A DNA stretch of 64,000 nucleotides from Microlunatus soli (GTDB lineage Bacteria; Actinomycetota; Actinomycetes; Propionibacteriales; Propionibacteriaceae), in assembly GCF_900105385.1 (NCBI RefSeq), contig NZ_LT629772.1, positions 4,526,001-4,590,000 of the forward strand, in the 5' to 3' direction. Under the pieces are notes generated by a model. That model did not search any database. It was given only the letters and a program-made list of their open reading frames with translations, and had not been told where the DNA came from. Each line of letters starts with the position of its first letter. The first letter of the stretch is position 1. A program made the position numbers and the translations under genes. This document shows positions 1-7,880 of this stretch, one piece after another.

Positions 1-791
1 ACGCCAAGAAGATCAACGCCGCGATCGACGACGGCGGCCCGCTGGTGATCATCGGCGGCGGCTGGATCGGGCTCGAAGTGGCGTCCGCGGCCCGTCAGCG
101 CAATGTCGAGGTGACCGTGCTGGAGGCAGCCGAGCTCCCGCTGCTCGGTGTCCTCGGACGGGAGGTCGCCGAGGTGTTCGCCGGCCTGCATCGTGAGCAC
201 GGCGTCACCCTGGTCACCGGCGCGAAGGTGGCCGGGTTCGACGTCACCGACGGTGTGGTGTCCGCGGTGCGCACCGAGACCGACAGCTATCCGGCGGCAA
301 CGGTGGTCCTCGGCGTCGGCGCCGCACCGCGGCTGCAGTTGGCCGAGGACGCCGGGCTCCGGGTCGACGGCGGTGTGCTCACCGACGGGTCGCTGCGCAC
401 CTCCGAGTCGGACATCTACGCCGTCGGCGACATCGCGGCGGTTGATCATGAACGGCTCGGTCGGGTCCGGGTGGAGCACTGGGCCTGGGCCAACGACTGC
501 GGTCCGGTGGCGGCCCGGGCGATGCTCGGTCAGGACGCCACGGTCGACTTCCTGCCGTTCTTCTTCAGTGATCAGTACGACCTGGGGATGGAGTACATCG
601 GCTACCTGCCGCAGGGCAGCTCACCGAAGGTCGAACTGCGCGGTGATGTGGCCGGCCGTGCCTTCGCCGCATACTGGGTGCTCGACGGGCGGGTGGTCGC
701 CGGGATGCATGCCAATCTGTGGGACTCCGGTATCGACCCGATCAAGGAAATCGTGCAGGGTGGAGATCCGGGGGCGATTCCCACCAGCTGA
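1..791 (+). CDS. FAD-dependent ferredoxin/rubredoxin-type reductase, C-terminal part
   Basis: The 5' end lies outside the window; the frame enters at base 3. The visible 262 residues hold an NAD(P)-binding Rossmann motif (IIGGGWIGLEVA) about 15 residues in, a second FAD-contact motif (SDIYAVGDIA) near residue 137, and a C-terminal reductase domain ending in a LWDSGIDPIKEIV-like tail. Enzymes of this family pass electrons from NAD(P)H through FAD to a ferredoxin or rubredoxin in the cytoplasm. The partner is unknown because the upstream neighbourhood is missing. A second reductase of the same superfamily lies at the other end of the window next to a P450, and nothing links the two. Confidence 0.85.
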   Translation, partial: AKKINAAIDDGGPLVIIGGGWIGLEVASAARQRNVEVTVLEAAELPLLGVLGREVAEVFAGLHREHGVTLVTGAKVAGFDVTDGVVSAVRTETDSYPAATVVLGVGAAPRLQLAEDAGLRVDGGVLTDGSLRTSESDIYAVGDIAAVDHERLGRVRVEHWAWANDCGPVAARAMLGQDATVDFLPFFFSDQYDLGMEYIGYLPQGSSPKVELRGDVAGRAFAAYWVLDGRVVAGMHANLWDSGIDPIKEIVQGGDPGAIPTS

Positions 792-809
792 CAGGAAGGT
801 TCGATCGGC

Positions 810-1895
810 GTGCTGACCGGGTTGCTGACCGCGCTGGTGATCATCGTCCCGGTGGCGATCGCGTTCGGCGTCTGCTGGATGGCCGTGCGCCGGATCCGGA
901 CCGAGCCGCGCCGCTGGTCCAACGCCTACTGGTTGCTGGCCGCGATCCTGCTGCTGGTGCAGACCTTCGCCGGACTCGGGCTGCCCGGGGCCGGCCTGGT
1001 GGTCTGGCTGCTCGGGATGGTGATGCTCACCGGACCGTTGCTGGTGTTGGTGCTGACCGTCTTCCTGATCTTGAACGGTGCGGTGATGTTGCGCCGGGAG
1101 AGTCGATCGCTGGGCAACCTGTTGTCCCTGATCGCCGGCGTCGGTCTGCTCGCACTGCTGGTGATCATCATTCCGGTGCTCCTGACCCGCAGCGTCTGGT
1201 TGATCCTGGCGCTGGTGGCGGTGCTGCTGATCGCGACCTATCTCGGCTTCCAGTTCGTGGCCTTCGCCGGATATGCGCTGCTCTACCCGAGGTTGATCCG
1301 GGACCGGCCGGCCGAATGGATCGTGGTGCTCGGATCCGGGCTCGGCCGGGACGGCCGGGTGACGCCACTGCTGGCATCCAGGATCCGGACCGGGATCGAG
1401 CAGTATCGACGACGCGGAGCCTCGCTGTTGATCATGTCCGGCGGTCAGGGGGAGGACGAGATCCGGCCAGAAGCCGAGGCGATGGCCGAGTGGGCGCTGG
1501 GCAACGGGGCCGATCCCGACGCCGTCCGGCAGGAGGCCAGGTCCCGCAACACCGAACAGAATCTGCGGTTCAGCCGTGAGCTGTTGCCGTCCGGTGGTGT
1601 CGACGCTGATCTCGAACCGACCGATCCGACCCGCCGGGCCGAGCAGCCGACGACATCTCCGGGGCTGATCGTGACCAGCAACTACCACGTGATGCGCGCC
1701 GCCATCCTGGCACGCAAACTCGGCATCCCGGCCCAGGCCACCGGCGCACCGACCGCCGGCTACTACTGGCCGAGCGCGATGATCAGGGAATTCGTCGCGG
1801 TGCTCGCCGAGCGGCCCCGGCTGCACGTGCTGGCCGCCGCGCTGGTCGCGCTGCCGGTTCCGCTGCTGTTCGCGGTCGTGCACCTGATCTCATGA
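810..1895 (+). CDS. YdcF/SanA-like (DUF218) membrane protein
   Basis: 361 residues from a GTG start, with GGAAGG about 11 bases upstream. Five hydrophobic segments fill the first 165 residues and one more lies at the C terminus. Between them is the DUF218 domain: VVLGSGLGRDGRVTP near residue 173, MSGGQGEDE near 210, then NTEQNL and SNYHVMRA near 290, which are the conserved family blocks. YdcF/SanA-type proteins are envelope-associated with poorly defined chemistry; ElyC-like members affect cell-envelope carrier metabolism. It starts 18 bases after the reductase gene and may be cotranscribed with it. The family call is firm, the function unknown. Confidence 0.8.
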   Translation: MLTGLLTALVIIVPVAIAFGVCWMAVRRIRTEPRRWSNAYWLLAAILLLVQTFAGLGLPGAGLVVWLLGMVMLTGPLLVLVLTVFLILNGAVMLRRESRSLGNLLSLIAGVGLLALLVIIIPVLLTRSVWLILALVAVLLIATYLGFQFVAFAGYALLYPRLIRDRPAEWIVVLGSGLGRDGRVTPLLASRIRTGIEQYRRRGASLLIMSGGQGEDEIRPEAEAMAEWALGNGADPDAVRQEARSRNTEQNLRFSRELLPSGGVDADLEPTDPTRRAEQPTTSPGLIVTSNYHVMRAAILARKLGIPAQATGAPTAGYYWPSAMIREFVAVLAERPRLHVLAAALVALPVPLLFAVVHLIS

Positions 1896-1904
1896 TCGGC
1901 GGGG

Positions 1905-4223
1905 TCATTCCGGCCCCTCGTCCAGACCGCGGACCTGCATCCGCAACGAGCCGGCGATGCTGGCCAGCGCGCCGTCGATCAGCTCGAGATCACGCAGCGC
2001 CAGTTGCCGCGGCGTCGTCACGTCCTGATCATCGAGTGCGGTGGCCACCCGGTCGAACAGCGAGGCAGAACGCAGGTAGCTCCGCTGTTCGACCTCTCGG
2101 CCCTGCTGCAACGCTTCGATGATCTCACCGGCAGAGGTGGACAGCAGTTTGGCCGCTGTCGCCAGGTCCGCACCGGCCTGCTCGGGCAGAGGCGTACTGG
2201 AGCGGGTGTCGACCACCAGGTTGCGCGCGTAGTAGCGCGACGCCGTGGCCGCGTACCAGAACTTGTCCCGCAATCCGCCGCCCGAGGCGCCCGGGAGTCG
2301 CAGTCGGCTGCGACTCGGCGAGGTGGCCGATTCCAAGGCCTGGTAGGCGACGTCCAACCGCCGCGCCGCGGCCCGCAGCTCACGGTCATTGTCCGGTGAG
2401 CACAACTGCCCGACGGCAAGATCAACGACCTCCAGCAGTGCGGTGAGGTGTTCCCGGGTGGCCACCGCGACCACGTGCCCGATCCGGATCGGCAGCACGA
2501 AGGCAACGGTGAGCGCCGTCACCCCGGCGCCGACCGCGGTCTCGGCCAGTCGCTCCAGCAGCAGGCTGTCGGAGAACTCGTTCAACTGCACATACAGCTG
2601 CGACATCATCACCGTGATGCCGATGGTCATGAAGGCGTAACTGACCCGGAGCAGGTACAGCCCGAAGAACAGTGCCACCAGCACGACCAACACCGAGATC
2701 CGGGTGTGGTCGGCCAACAGGTGTCCCATCACCGCACCGACGAAGACCCCGATCACCGTGCCGACCACCCGCAGCACGGATTTCCGGATCTGTTCGGTCG
2801 CGTTGTGCGCGCCGAGGAAGGTGACGAACGCCGCGATCACCGCCCAGTAGAACCGTTGCGGCGACACCAGACTGCCGACGACGATCGCCGCGGTCACCGC
2901 AACCGCCATCTGGATCGACACCCGTGCGTACGGCTCCAATCGGACCCGATCGATCCAGCGGTTGCCGCGTTCGGTCGATGCGGTGGCACTGACGTCGCGG
3001 GAGCCGGGCAACCAGCCGCCACTCAGGGTCACGGCCGGATCGAACGCGCCCTCGTCAGGCAGGAAGGACGGATTCGGTTCGGAGCGGATCGACCGCAGCA
3101 CGGCCGCGTAGCCGGTGGTGGAGGTGCAGAACCGGTGCAGCAGGATCTGGGTCGTCCGCGGCAACGGTGTCCGGTGCGCCCGCTCGGTGGGGGAGTCACG
3201 ATCGGCCGGCCGCTCGGACTGCAGTTGCCGGCGGATCTCCTCGGCGGCCACCTCCGCTGCCGCCGGATCATGATCACCGACGGCGAGCAGCACCCCGCGC
3301 ACCGGCCGCAACAGGTCTGCGGGCAGTTCGAGCCCGGCCAGGCGTTCGGCGAAACGGGCGATATTGGTCAGGCTCAGTTCGGCGTCGAATACCCGCTGGT
3401 GCAGGGCCGCGGCCGTTGCCCCGTGTGGCAGCGCCGCGGGATCGGCGAGTTGGGCATCGATCATCAGGGCGGTCTCGTTGAGCCGGATCAGCAGCCCGTG
3501 CAACCGTCGGGCCTCCGTCCGATCATCGGGGTGATCGACAACGGTGAGCGCGGCAGCAGCCAACCGGCCGGAGCGGACGGCGAACGAGCGACGCATCCGG
3601 CGCAGCGCGAGCCGTCGACTGGGATAGAACAGCGTGAACTGGGCGGCGATCGCCACCGCGGAGCCGACGGCGATGATGCCGATCAGCCAGCCGAGGTCGG
3701 AGATGTCGACCAGCCGGGCCAGGAAGAAGCCGAAGAAGTCGCCCATGAACAGCAGCTGTCCGGCCAGGAAGCCGCGCGCACCGAACCGACGCAGATACCC
3801 GCCGGCGGCCAACACCACGACCAGGGAAGCCAACGCAGCAAGGTGGAACGGGGCCAGCGCCAGCCCGATCGCCATCCCGGCGATCATCGGCAGTGGCATC
3901 AGCAGCAGGCTGATCAACAGCTCCCGCGGGCGCGGGAACATCGGCCCGGCGAAGGCCGAGATCATCCCGATCACGGCGCCGACCATGATCGCCATCACGA
4001 CAGCGGCGTGATGCTGCGCGGCGACCGCGGCAGCCTGTTCGGCCGTCAACCGACCGGGACCGGGATCGACCTGGAGGGCACCGGTGAGGCGGACGAACAA
4101 CCACTCGCAGAGCATCGCGGCGGCAATCGAGGCGACGGCCTGAGCCGCCGTCCGCAGCCGGGTCAGCCCCGGGTCGGACGCCAGGAACCTCTCCCACCAT
4201 TCGGTCGGGAGCGGGCGGGCCAT
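1905..4223 (-). CDS. FUSC-family membrane transporter
   Basis: 772 residues from ATG 4223. Two membrane blocks of roughly five or six segments each (residues about 30-190 and 410-560) are separated and followed by soluble regions, the layout of FUSC/aromatic-acid-exporter proteins. RFYWAVIAAFVTF and RVVGTVIGVFVGAVMGHL in the second block are typical of FUSC_2. Such proteins export aromatic acids or other small organic compounds across the inner membrane; the substrate here cannot be read from sequence. An in-frame GTG at 4232 exists, but the -10 box TAAGGT at 4231-4236 overlaps it and stands exactly 7 bases before ATG 4223, so the ATG is the better start. It is convergent with the YdcF gene. 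Confidence 0.8.
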   Translation of the reverse strand: MARPLPTEWWERFLASDPGLTRLRTAAQAVASIAAAMLCEWLFVRLTGALQVDPGPGRLTAEQAAAVAAQHHAAVVMAIMVGAVIGMISAFAGPMFPRPRELLISLLLMPLPMIAGMAIGLALAPFHLAALASLVVVLAAGGYLRRFGARGFLAGQLLFMGDFFGFFLARLVDISDLGWLIGIIAVGSAVAIAAQFTLFYPSRRLALRRMRRSFAVRSGRLAAAALTVVDHPDDRTEARRLHGLLIRLNETALMIDAQLADPAALPHGATAAALHQRVFDAELSLTNIARFAERLAGLELPADLLRPVRGVLLAVGDHDPAAAEVAAEEIRRQLQSERPADRDSPTERAHRTPLPRTTQILLHRFCTSTTGYAAVLRSIRSEPNPSFLPDEGAFDPAVTLSGGWLPGSRDVSATASTERGNRWIDRVRLEPYARVSIQMAVAVTAAIVVGSLVSPQRFYWAVIAAFVTFLGAHNATEQIRKSVLRVVGTVIGVFVGAVMGHLLADHTRISVLVVLVALFFGLYLLRVSYAFMTIGITVMMSQLYVQLNEFSDSLLLERLAETAVGAGVTALTVAFVLPIRIGHVVAVATREHLTALLEVVDLAVGQLCSPDNDRELRAAARRLDVAYQALESATSPSRSRLRLPGASGGGLRDKFWYAATASRYYARNLVVDTRSSTPLPEQAGADLATAAKLLSTSAGEIIEALQQGREVEQRSYLRSASLFDRVATALDDQDVTTPRQLALRDLELIDGALASIAGSLRMQVRGLDEGPE

Positions 4224-4230
4224 GGTGCGC

Positions 4231-4236
4231 ACCTTA
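4231..4236 (-). promoter_or_regulatory. -10 box of leaderless FUSC gene
   Basis: TAAGGT on the minus strand, 7 bases before ATG 4223. The transcript would begin at or within a base of the start codon. Confidence 0.6.
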
Positions 4237-4299
4237 GTCCGCTGCCACCGGTCCGGCTCCAGGTGGGCTGCTCACTGCAACTCCCGGGATCGCCTTGGG

Positions 4300-4305
4300 T
4301 AGGCT
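4300..4305 (+). promoter_or_regulatory. -10 box of leaderless murI
   Basis: TAGGCT followed by 7 bases and the GTG start at 4313; no Shine-Dalgarno sequence fits in between. Confidence 0.6.
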
Positions 4306-4312
4306 CCGGCAG

Positions 4313-5143
4313 GTGACCGAACCGATGTCCCGTGCCGCCGAAGGGCCGATCGGCATCTTCGACTCCGGATTCGGTGGGCTGACCGTGGCCCGCGCCGTGA
4401 TGGACCAACTGCCGAACGAGGACCTGATCTATCTCGGCGACACCGCGCGGGCACCGTACGGCGATCAAGCCATCGCCGACGTCCGCGAATACACCTTGGA
4501 ATGTCTGGATCATCTGGTCGAACAGGGCGTCAAGGCCTTGGTGATCGCCTGTAACGCCGGCAGTGCGGCGACCCTGCGGGATGCCCGGGAACGCTATCGG
4601 CTGCCGGTGGTCGAGGTCGTGCTGCCGGCCGCTCGGCGAGCAGCAGCCGCAACCCGGAACGGCCGGGTCGGCGTGATCTGCACCGAAGTGACCAAGACCT
4701 CGATGGCCTACGACGACGCACTCGGCGTCGCCGTCGGCGTCGAGGTCGTCACCGCAGCCTGCCCGGCGTTCGTACCGTTCGTCGAAGCCGGAGTGACCGG
4801 CGGGCCGGAGCTGCTCGCGGCCGCCGAGAGCTATCTGACGCCGCTTCGCGACGCCGGGATCGACACCCTGATTCTCGGCTGCACCCACTATCCGTTGCTG
4901 ACCGGCGTGATCTCGATGGTGCTCGGGGACCGGGTCACGTTGGTGTCCAGCGCCGACGAATGCGCCAAACAGCTGTACGTGACACTGGCTACCGCCGGCC
5001 TCGCCCACGATGCACCCCGGCAGACCAGCCGACGATTCCTGACCACCGGCGATCCGGACTCCTTCTCCGCGCTCGGCCGCAGGCTGGTCCCGGACCTGAT
5101 CACCGACGTGGACCAGTTCAGCGGCGGAGTCCGTCGCGCCTGA
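4313..5143 (+). CDS. murI: Glutamate racemase
   Basis: 276 residues. Interconverts L- and D-glutamate, supplying D-Glu for peptidoglycan; cytosolic. Visible motifs are GIFDSGFGGLTV near the N terminus, GDTARAPYG, the first catalytic-cysteine block (VIACNAGSA, where most relatives have ACNTA or ACNSA) and the second (LILGCTHYPLL). The GTG at 4313 is preferred because TAGGCT ends 7 bases before it; an ATG at 4325 is the alternative. In many actinobacteria murI is followed by a metallo-beta-lactamase-fold gene, then rph and rdgB. Here rph-rdgB lie 7.5 kb downstream, with phosphatase and other genes in between. Confidence 0.93.
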   Translation: MTEPMSRAAEGPIGIFDSGFGGLTVARAVMDQLPNEDLIYLGDTARAPYGDQAIADVREYTLECLDHLVEQGVKALVIACNAGSAATLRDARERYRLPVVEVVLPAARRAAAATRNGRVGVICTEVTKTSMAYDDALGVAVGVEVVTAACPAFVPFVEAGVTGGPELLAAAESYLTPLRDAGIDTLILGCTHYPLLTGVISMVLGDRVTLVSSADECAKQLYVTLATAGLAHDAPRQTSRRFLTTGDPDSFSALGRRLVPDLITDVDQFSGGVRRA

Positions 5144-5160
5144 CCCGGAAGTTGATGATC

Positions 5161-6078
5161 ATGACCACCCGACCTGCTACCCCTTATGCGCTGATCGTCG
5201 GCTGGGACGGTGTCCGGCACGATCTGCTGCCCGAGCTGGAGTTGCCCACGCTGTCGGCCGTTGCCGAGCAGGGATTTCTGATCGGCACCACGATGCCGGA
5301 GGAGAGCGAGGCCAAGACCTCGACCGCGCCGGGATGGTCGACCAACCTGACCGGGGTCTGGCCGGCCAAACACGGCATCACCGACAACGAGCCGATGCCC
5401 AATCACTTCGACCGTTATCCGCATCTGCTGCAGCGGCTGCTGACCGATCAGCCGGACCGGCAGACCCTGGCCTGTGTCTGTGCCGCGATGCTCGGATCGA
5501 CCAAGGGGCCCGGGCCGATCCTGGCCGGTGGCGTCTCGACGCTGATCTTCCACGACGTCCGGACCCATCCGCTCGGGCCGATCGGCCGGGATCCGTTGGT
5601 GGCTGAGGATGCCCGGCACCAACTCCGACACCGCGACTACGCCCTGTCCTTCGTCTATTTCGCCAGCACCGACAAGACCGCGCACCTGGAGGGCGTCGGA
5701 CCGCGGTATCGCGACGCGATCCGGCAGGAGGACAGCTGGACCGGCGCACTGATCGACGCCGTCCGCCGGCGGCCGACGTTTTCCGACGAGGACTGGCTGG
5801 TGGTGATCACCACCGATCACGGCCACCGTGACGAAGGCGGCCACGGTGGCAACAGCTGGCAGGAGCGGCAGTCCTTCCTGGCGATGGCGCGGCTGGACGC
5901 CGACCTCGGCTTCACGCCTCCCGCTGCCGTCAGCAACGTCGATCTTGCCCCGACCGTGCTGCGGCATCTGGGCGTGACCGTCGAGGCCGACTGGGACCTG
6001 GACGGCGTCGCGCTGCAACAACCGTCGACCACCGTTGACGCAGGGTTTGCCGAGCCACGGTTGCGGCCGGGATGTTGA
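5161..6078 (+). CDS. Alkaline-phosphatase-superfamily phosphodiesterase/nucleotide pyrophosphatase
   Basis: 305 residues. Metal and nucleophile blocks of the type I phosphodiesterase/nucleotide pyrophosphatase family are present: GWDGVRHD near residue 12, TSTAPGWSTNLTGVWP near 55 (nucleophile Ser or Thr), and TTDHGHRDEGGHGG near 220 (metal ligands). No signal peptide is visible, so it is probably cytoplasmic. ATG 5161 is chosen over ATG 5155 because GGAAG at 5147-5151 gives a 9-base rather than a 3-base spacing. It lies just after murI and before two alkaline phosphatases, so it could belong to a phosphate-scavenging cluster. Substrate unknown. Confidence 0.8.
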   Translation: MTTRPATPYALIVGWDGVRHDLLPELELPTLSAVAEQGFLIGTTMPEESEAKTSTAPGWSTNLTGVWPAKHGITDNEPMPNHFDRYPHLLQRLLTDQPDRQTLACVCAAMLGSTKGPGPILAGGVSTLIFHDVRTHPLGPIGRDPLVAEDARHQLRHRDYALSFVYFASTDKTAHLEGVGPRYRDAIRQEDSWTGALIDAVRRRPTFSDEDWLVVITTDHGHRDEGGHGGNSWQERQSFLAMARLDADLGFTPPAAVSNVDLAPTVLRHLGVTVEADWDLDGVALQQPSTTVDAGFAEPRLRPGC

Positions 6079-6095
6079 TGATCAACGGCCAGTAC

Positions 6096-6104
6096 GAGTT
6101 CACC
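6096..6104 (+). promoter_or_regulatory. Putative PHO half-site upstream of first phoD
   Basis: GAGTTCACC containing GTTCACC, the core unit of actinobacterial PhoP boxes, starting 63 bases (from GTTCACC) before the GTG start. The same word occurs at exactly the same distance before the second phoD. The second 11-bp unit of a classical box is weak here. Confidence 0.45.
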
Positions 6105-6147
6105 GAACGTACCGATCATGCGCACTGACCGGCCGGAAGGCTTTCAC

Positions 6148-6153
6148 TAGCTT
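6148..6153 (+). promoter_or_regulatory. -10 box of leaderless first phoD
   Basis: TAGCTT, then 7 bases, then GTG 6161. Position and spacing match TACCTT before the second copy. Confidence 0.55.
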
Positions 6154-6160
6154 CCTGGGT

Positions 6161-7795
6161 GTGCCCACAGCAATGACCCGCCTGTCCGGGTCGAGCAAGT
6201 CGTCGTTGCCCTCCTTCCGCACAGCAGATCCCGTCACCCGGCGCCGCTTCCTGGCCGCGGCCGGCGGCAGCGCGGCCGGCCTGGCCTTCGCCCTGCGTCC
6301 GACCGCCCGGGCCCACGCCGACGGCCGGATCCGCGCCGATCCGTTCACGATCGGCGTCGCCTCCGGCGACCCGCGTCCCGACGGCGTCCTGATCTGGACC
6401 CGGCTGGCGCCGCAGCCGCTGGCTGTCGACGCCGGCCTCAGCCCGAAGTCCTCCTATCAGGTTCGGTGGGAGGTCGCCACCGACGAACGATTCCGCACTG
6501 TCGTCGCCCGCGGCTCGGCGACGGCGAGTCCGGAGGAGAGCTACTCGCTGCATGTCGACGTCACCGGCCTGCGACCCGGACGGGACTACTGGTATCGCTT
6601 CCGGTGCCGGAACCACCTCAGCCCGGTCGGCCGAACCAGGACCGCACCGGCCCCGGACAGCGCGCCCGCGTTGCGGTTCGCGTTCGCCTCCTGCATGAAC
6701 TACCGCGCCGGCTACTTCCACACCATGCGGGATGCCGCCGAGCAGGACCTGGACGTGATGTTCTTCCTCGGCGACTACCTCTATGAGTATCCGATCGAGC
6801 AGCTTCCCGTCGGCCGCCGGATCGCCGCCGACCTGCCGGCCGAGGTGGTGCCGATGCTGGCGACCCTTGACCAGTACCGGTTGCGCTATGCGCTGTACAA
6901 GCTCGATCCCGATCTGCAGAACGCCCATCGGATGATGCCCTGGGTGCTGACCTGGGATGATCATGAGTTCGTCAACGACTACGAGACCGACGCTCGTGAT
7001 GATCTTGATCGGCGGGCGGCGGCGTACCGGGCCTACTGGGAGAACATGCCGTTACGCCGACCACAACGTCCGCGGGGATCCGATGCCCGGTTGTACCGTC
7101 GGATCGACTGGGGGCGGACCGCACAGTTCGACGTCCTGGACACCCGGCAATACCGTGATCCGGAGACCGCGGTCTCGCCGGCGCCGGACGAGGGCGAGCG
7201 CCGCGACCCGGACCGCACGGTGCTCGGCGCCGAGCAGGAACGCTGGCTGGCCGACAGCTTCGGGCGCCGACCGGTCCGCTGGAACTTCGTCGCCCAGCAG
7301 ATCCTGATGGCCCGGCTGAACACGGCAGCCGACGACCAGCCGACGGTGTTCAGCCCCGGCACTTGGGACGGCTATCAGGCTTCCCAGCAACGGATGTTCG
7401 ACCTGGTGTCGACGAATCTCCGGCGTCAACAGGTCCGCAACTTCTGTTCCCTCGGCGGCGACGTGCACTGCTCCTACGTCTCCGATCTGATGGCCGACAC
7501 GCTGGACCCGGAGTCGGAGCTGATCGGTGTCGACATCACCAGTCCGTCGATCAGCAGCGCCCAGGATTTCGATCCGGTGGCCAACGAGAAACGCCAGGTC
7601 CGACGCCGGATGAACGCCTCCCTGCGATGGGCCGATCTGCACTGCGGCTACGACATCTGCGACGTGACAGCCGAACGGATTCGCTTCGACATCCGCGTAG
7701 TGGACAAGGTCAGTCGGGACGACTCGCCGGTCAGCACCGGTGCGAGTTTCACCGTCGAGGACGGCGTCCCCGGATACGTCGACGATCACCGGTGA
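6161..7795 (+). CDS. phoD: PhoD-type alkaline phosphatase, Tat-exported (copy 1)
   Basis: 544 residues. Hydrolyses phosphomono- or diesters outside the membrane. The N terminus has a twin-arginine signal (TRRRFLAAAGG then an Ala/Leu-rich stretch), followed by a PhoD N-terminal domain and the metallophosphatase core: FASCMNYRAGYFHTM, FFLGDYLYEY, TWDDHEFVNDYE and SLGGDVHCSYVSDL. PhoD enzymes use Fe and Ca. The GTG start is supported by the copy at 7881-9515, which has exactly the same length and promoter spacing. WDDHEFVNDY departs from the usual WDDHEVxNNY. Probably PhoP-regulated, inferred from the GTTCACC half-site. Confidence 0.9.
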   Translation: MPTAMTRLSGSSKSSLPSFRTADPVTRRRFLAAAGGSAAGLAFALRPTARAHADGRIRADPFTIGVASGDPRPDGVLIWTRLAPQPLAVDAGLSPKSSYQVRWEVATDERFRTVVARGSATASPEESYSLHVDVTGLRPGRDYWYRFRCRNHLSPVGRTRTAPAPDSAPALRFAFASCMNYRAGYFHTMRDAAEQDLDVMFFLGDYLYEYPIEQLPVGRRIAADLPAEVVPMLATLDQYRLRYALYKLDPDLQNAHRMMPWVLTWDDHEFVNDYETDARDDLDRRAAAYRAYWENMPLRRPQRPRGSDARLYRRIDWGRTAQFDVLDTRQYRDPETAVSPAPDEGERRDPDRTVLGAEQERWLADSFGRRPVRWNFVAQQILMARLNTAADDQPTVFSPGTWDGYQASQQRMFDLVSTNLRRQQVRNFCSLGGDVHCSYVSDLMADTLDPESELIGVDITSPSISSAQDFDPVANEKRQVRRRMNASLRWADLHCGYDICDVTAERIRFDIRVVDKVSRDDSPVSTGASFTVEDGVPGYVDDHR

Positions 7796-7815
7796 CGATC
7801 TCAGGAGTGCAACCC

Positions 7816-7824
7816 GAGTTCACC
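7816..7824 (+). promoter_or_regulatory. Putative PHO half-site upstream of second phoD
   Basis: GAGTTCACC; GTTCACC begins 63 bases before GTG 7881, the same offset as in the first copy, while most bases between differ. Confidence 0.45.
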
Positions 7825-7867
7825 TCGAGGACGTTTTTCCTTATGGGTAAGGGAAAGTAGCGATCGC

Positions 7868-7873
7868 TACCTT
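7868..7873 (+). promoter_or_regulatory. -10 box of leaderless second phoD
   Basis: TACCTT, then 7 bases, then GTG 7881. Confidence 0.55.
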
Positions 7874-7880
7874 CTGTCGT

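Noticed and set aside
4224..4232. GTG at 4232 as the FUSC start
   Set aside because: It overlaps the -10 box that fits ATG 4223 with 7-base spacing.
2448..4316. Very long open frame antisense to the FUSC gene, and similar long frames opposite phoD, glpD, the OYE-type gene, sulP and P450
   Set aside because: High-GC DNA leaves few stops in these frames; their translations are Arg/Gly/Gln-rich with no family motifs, whereas the opposite strands encode clear proteins.
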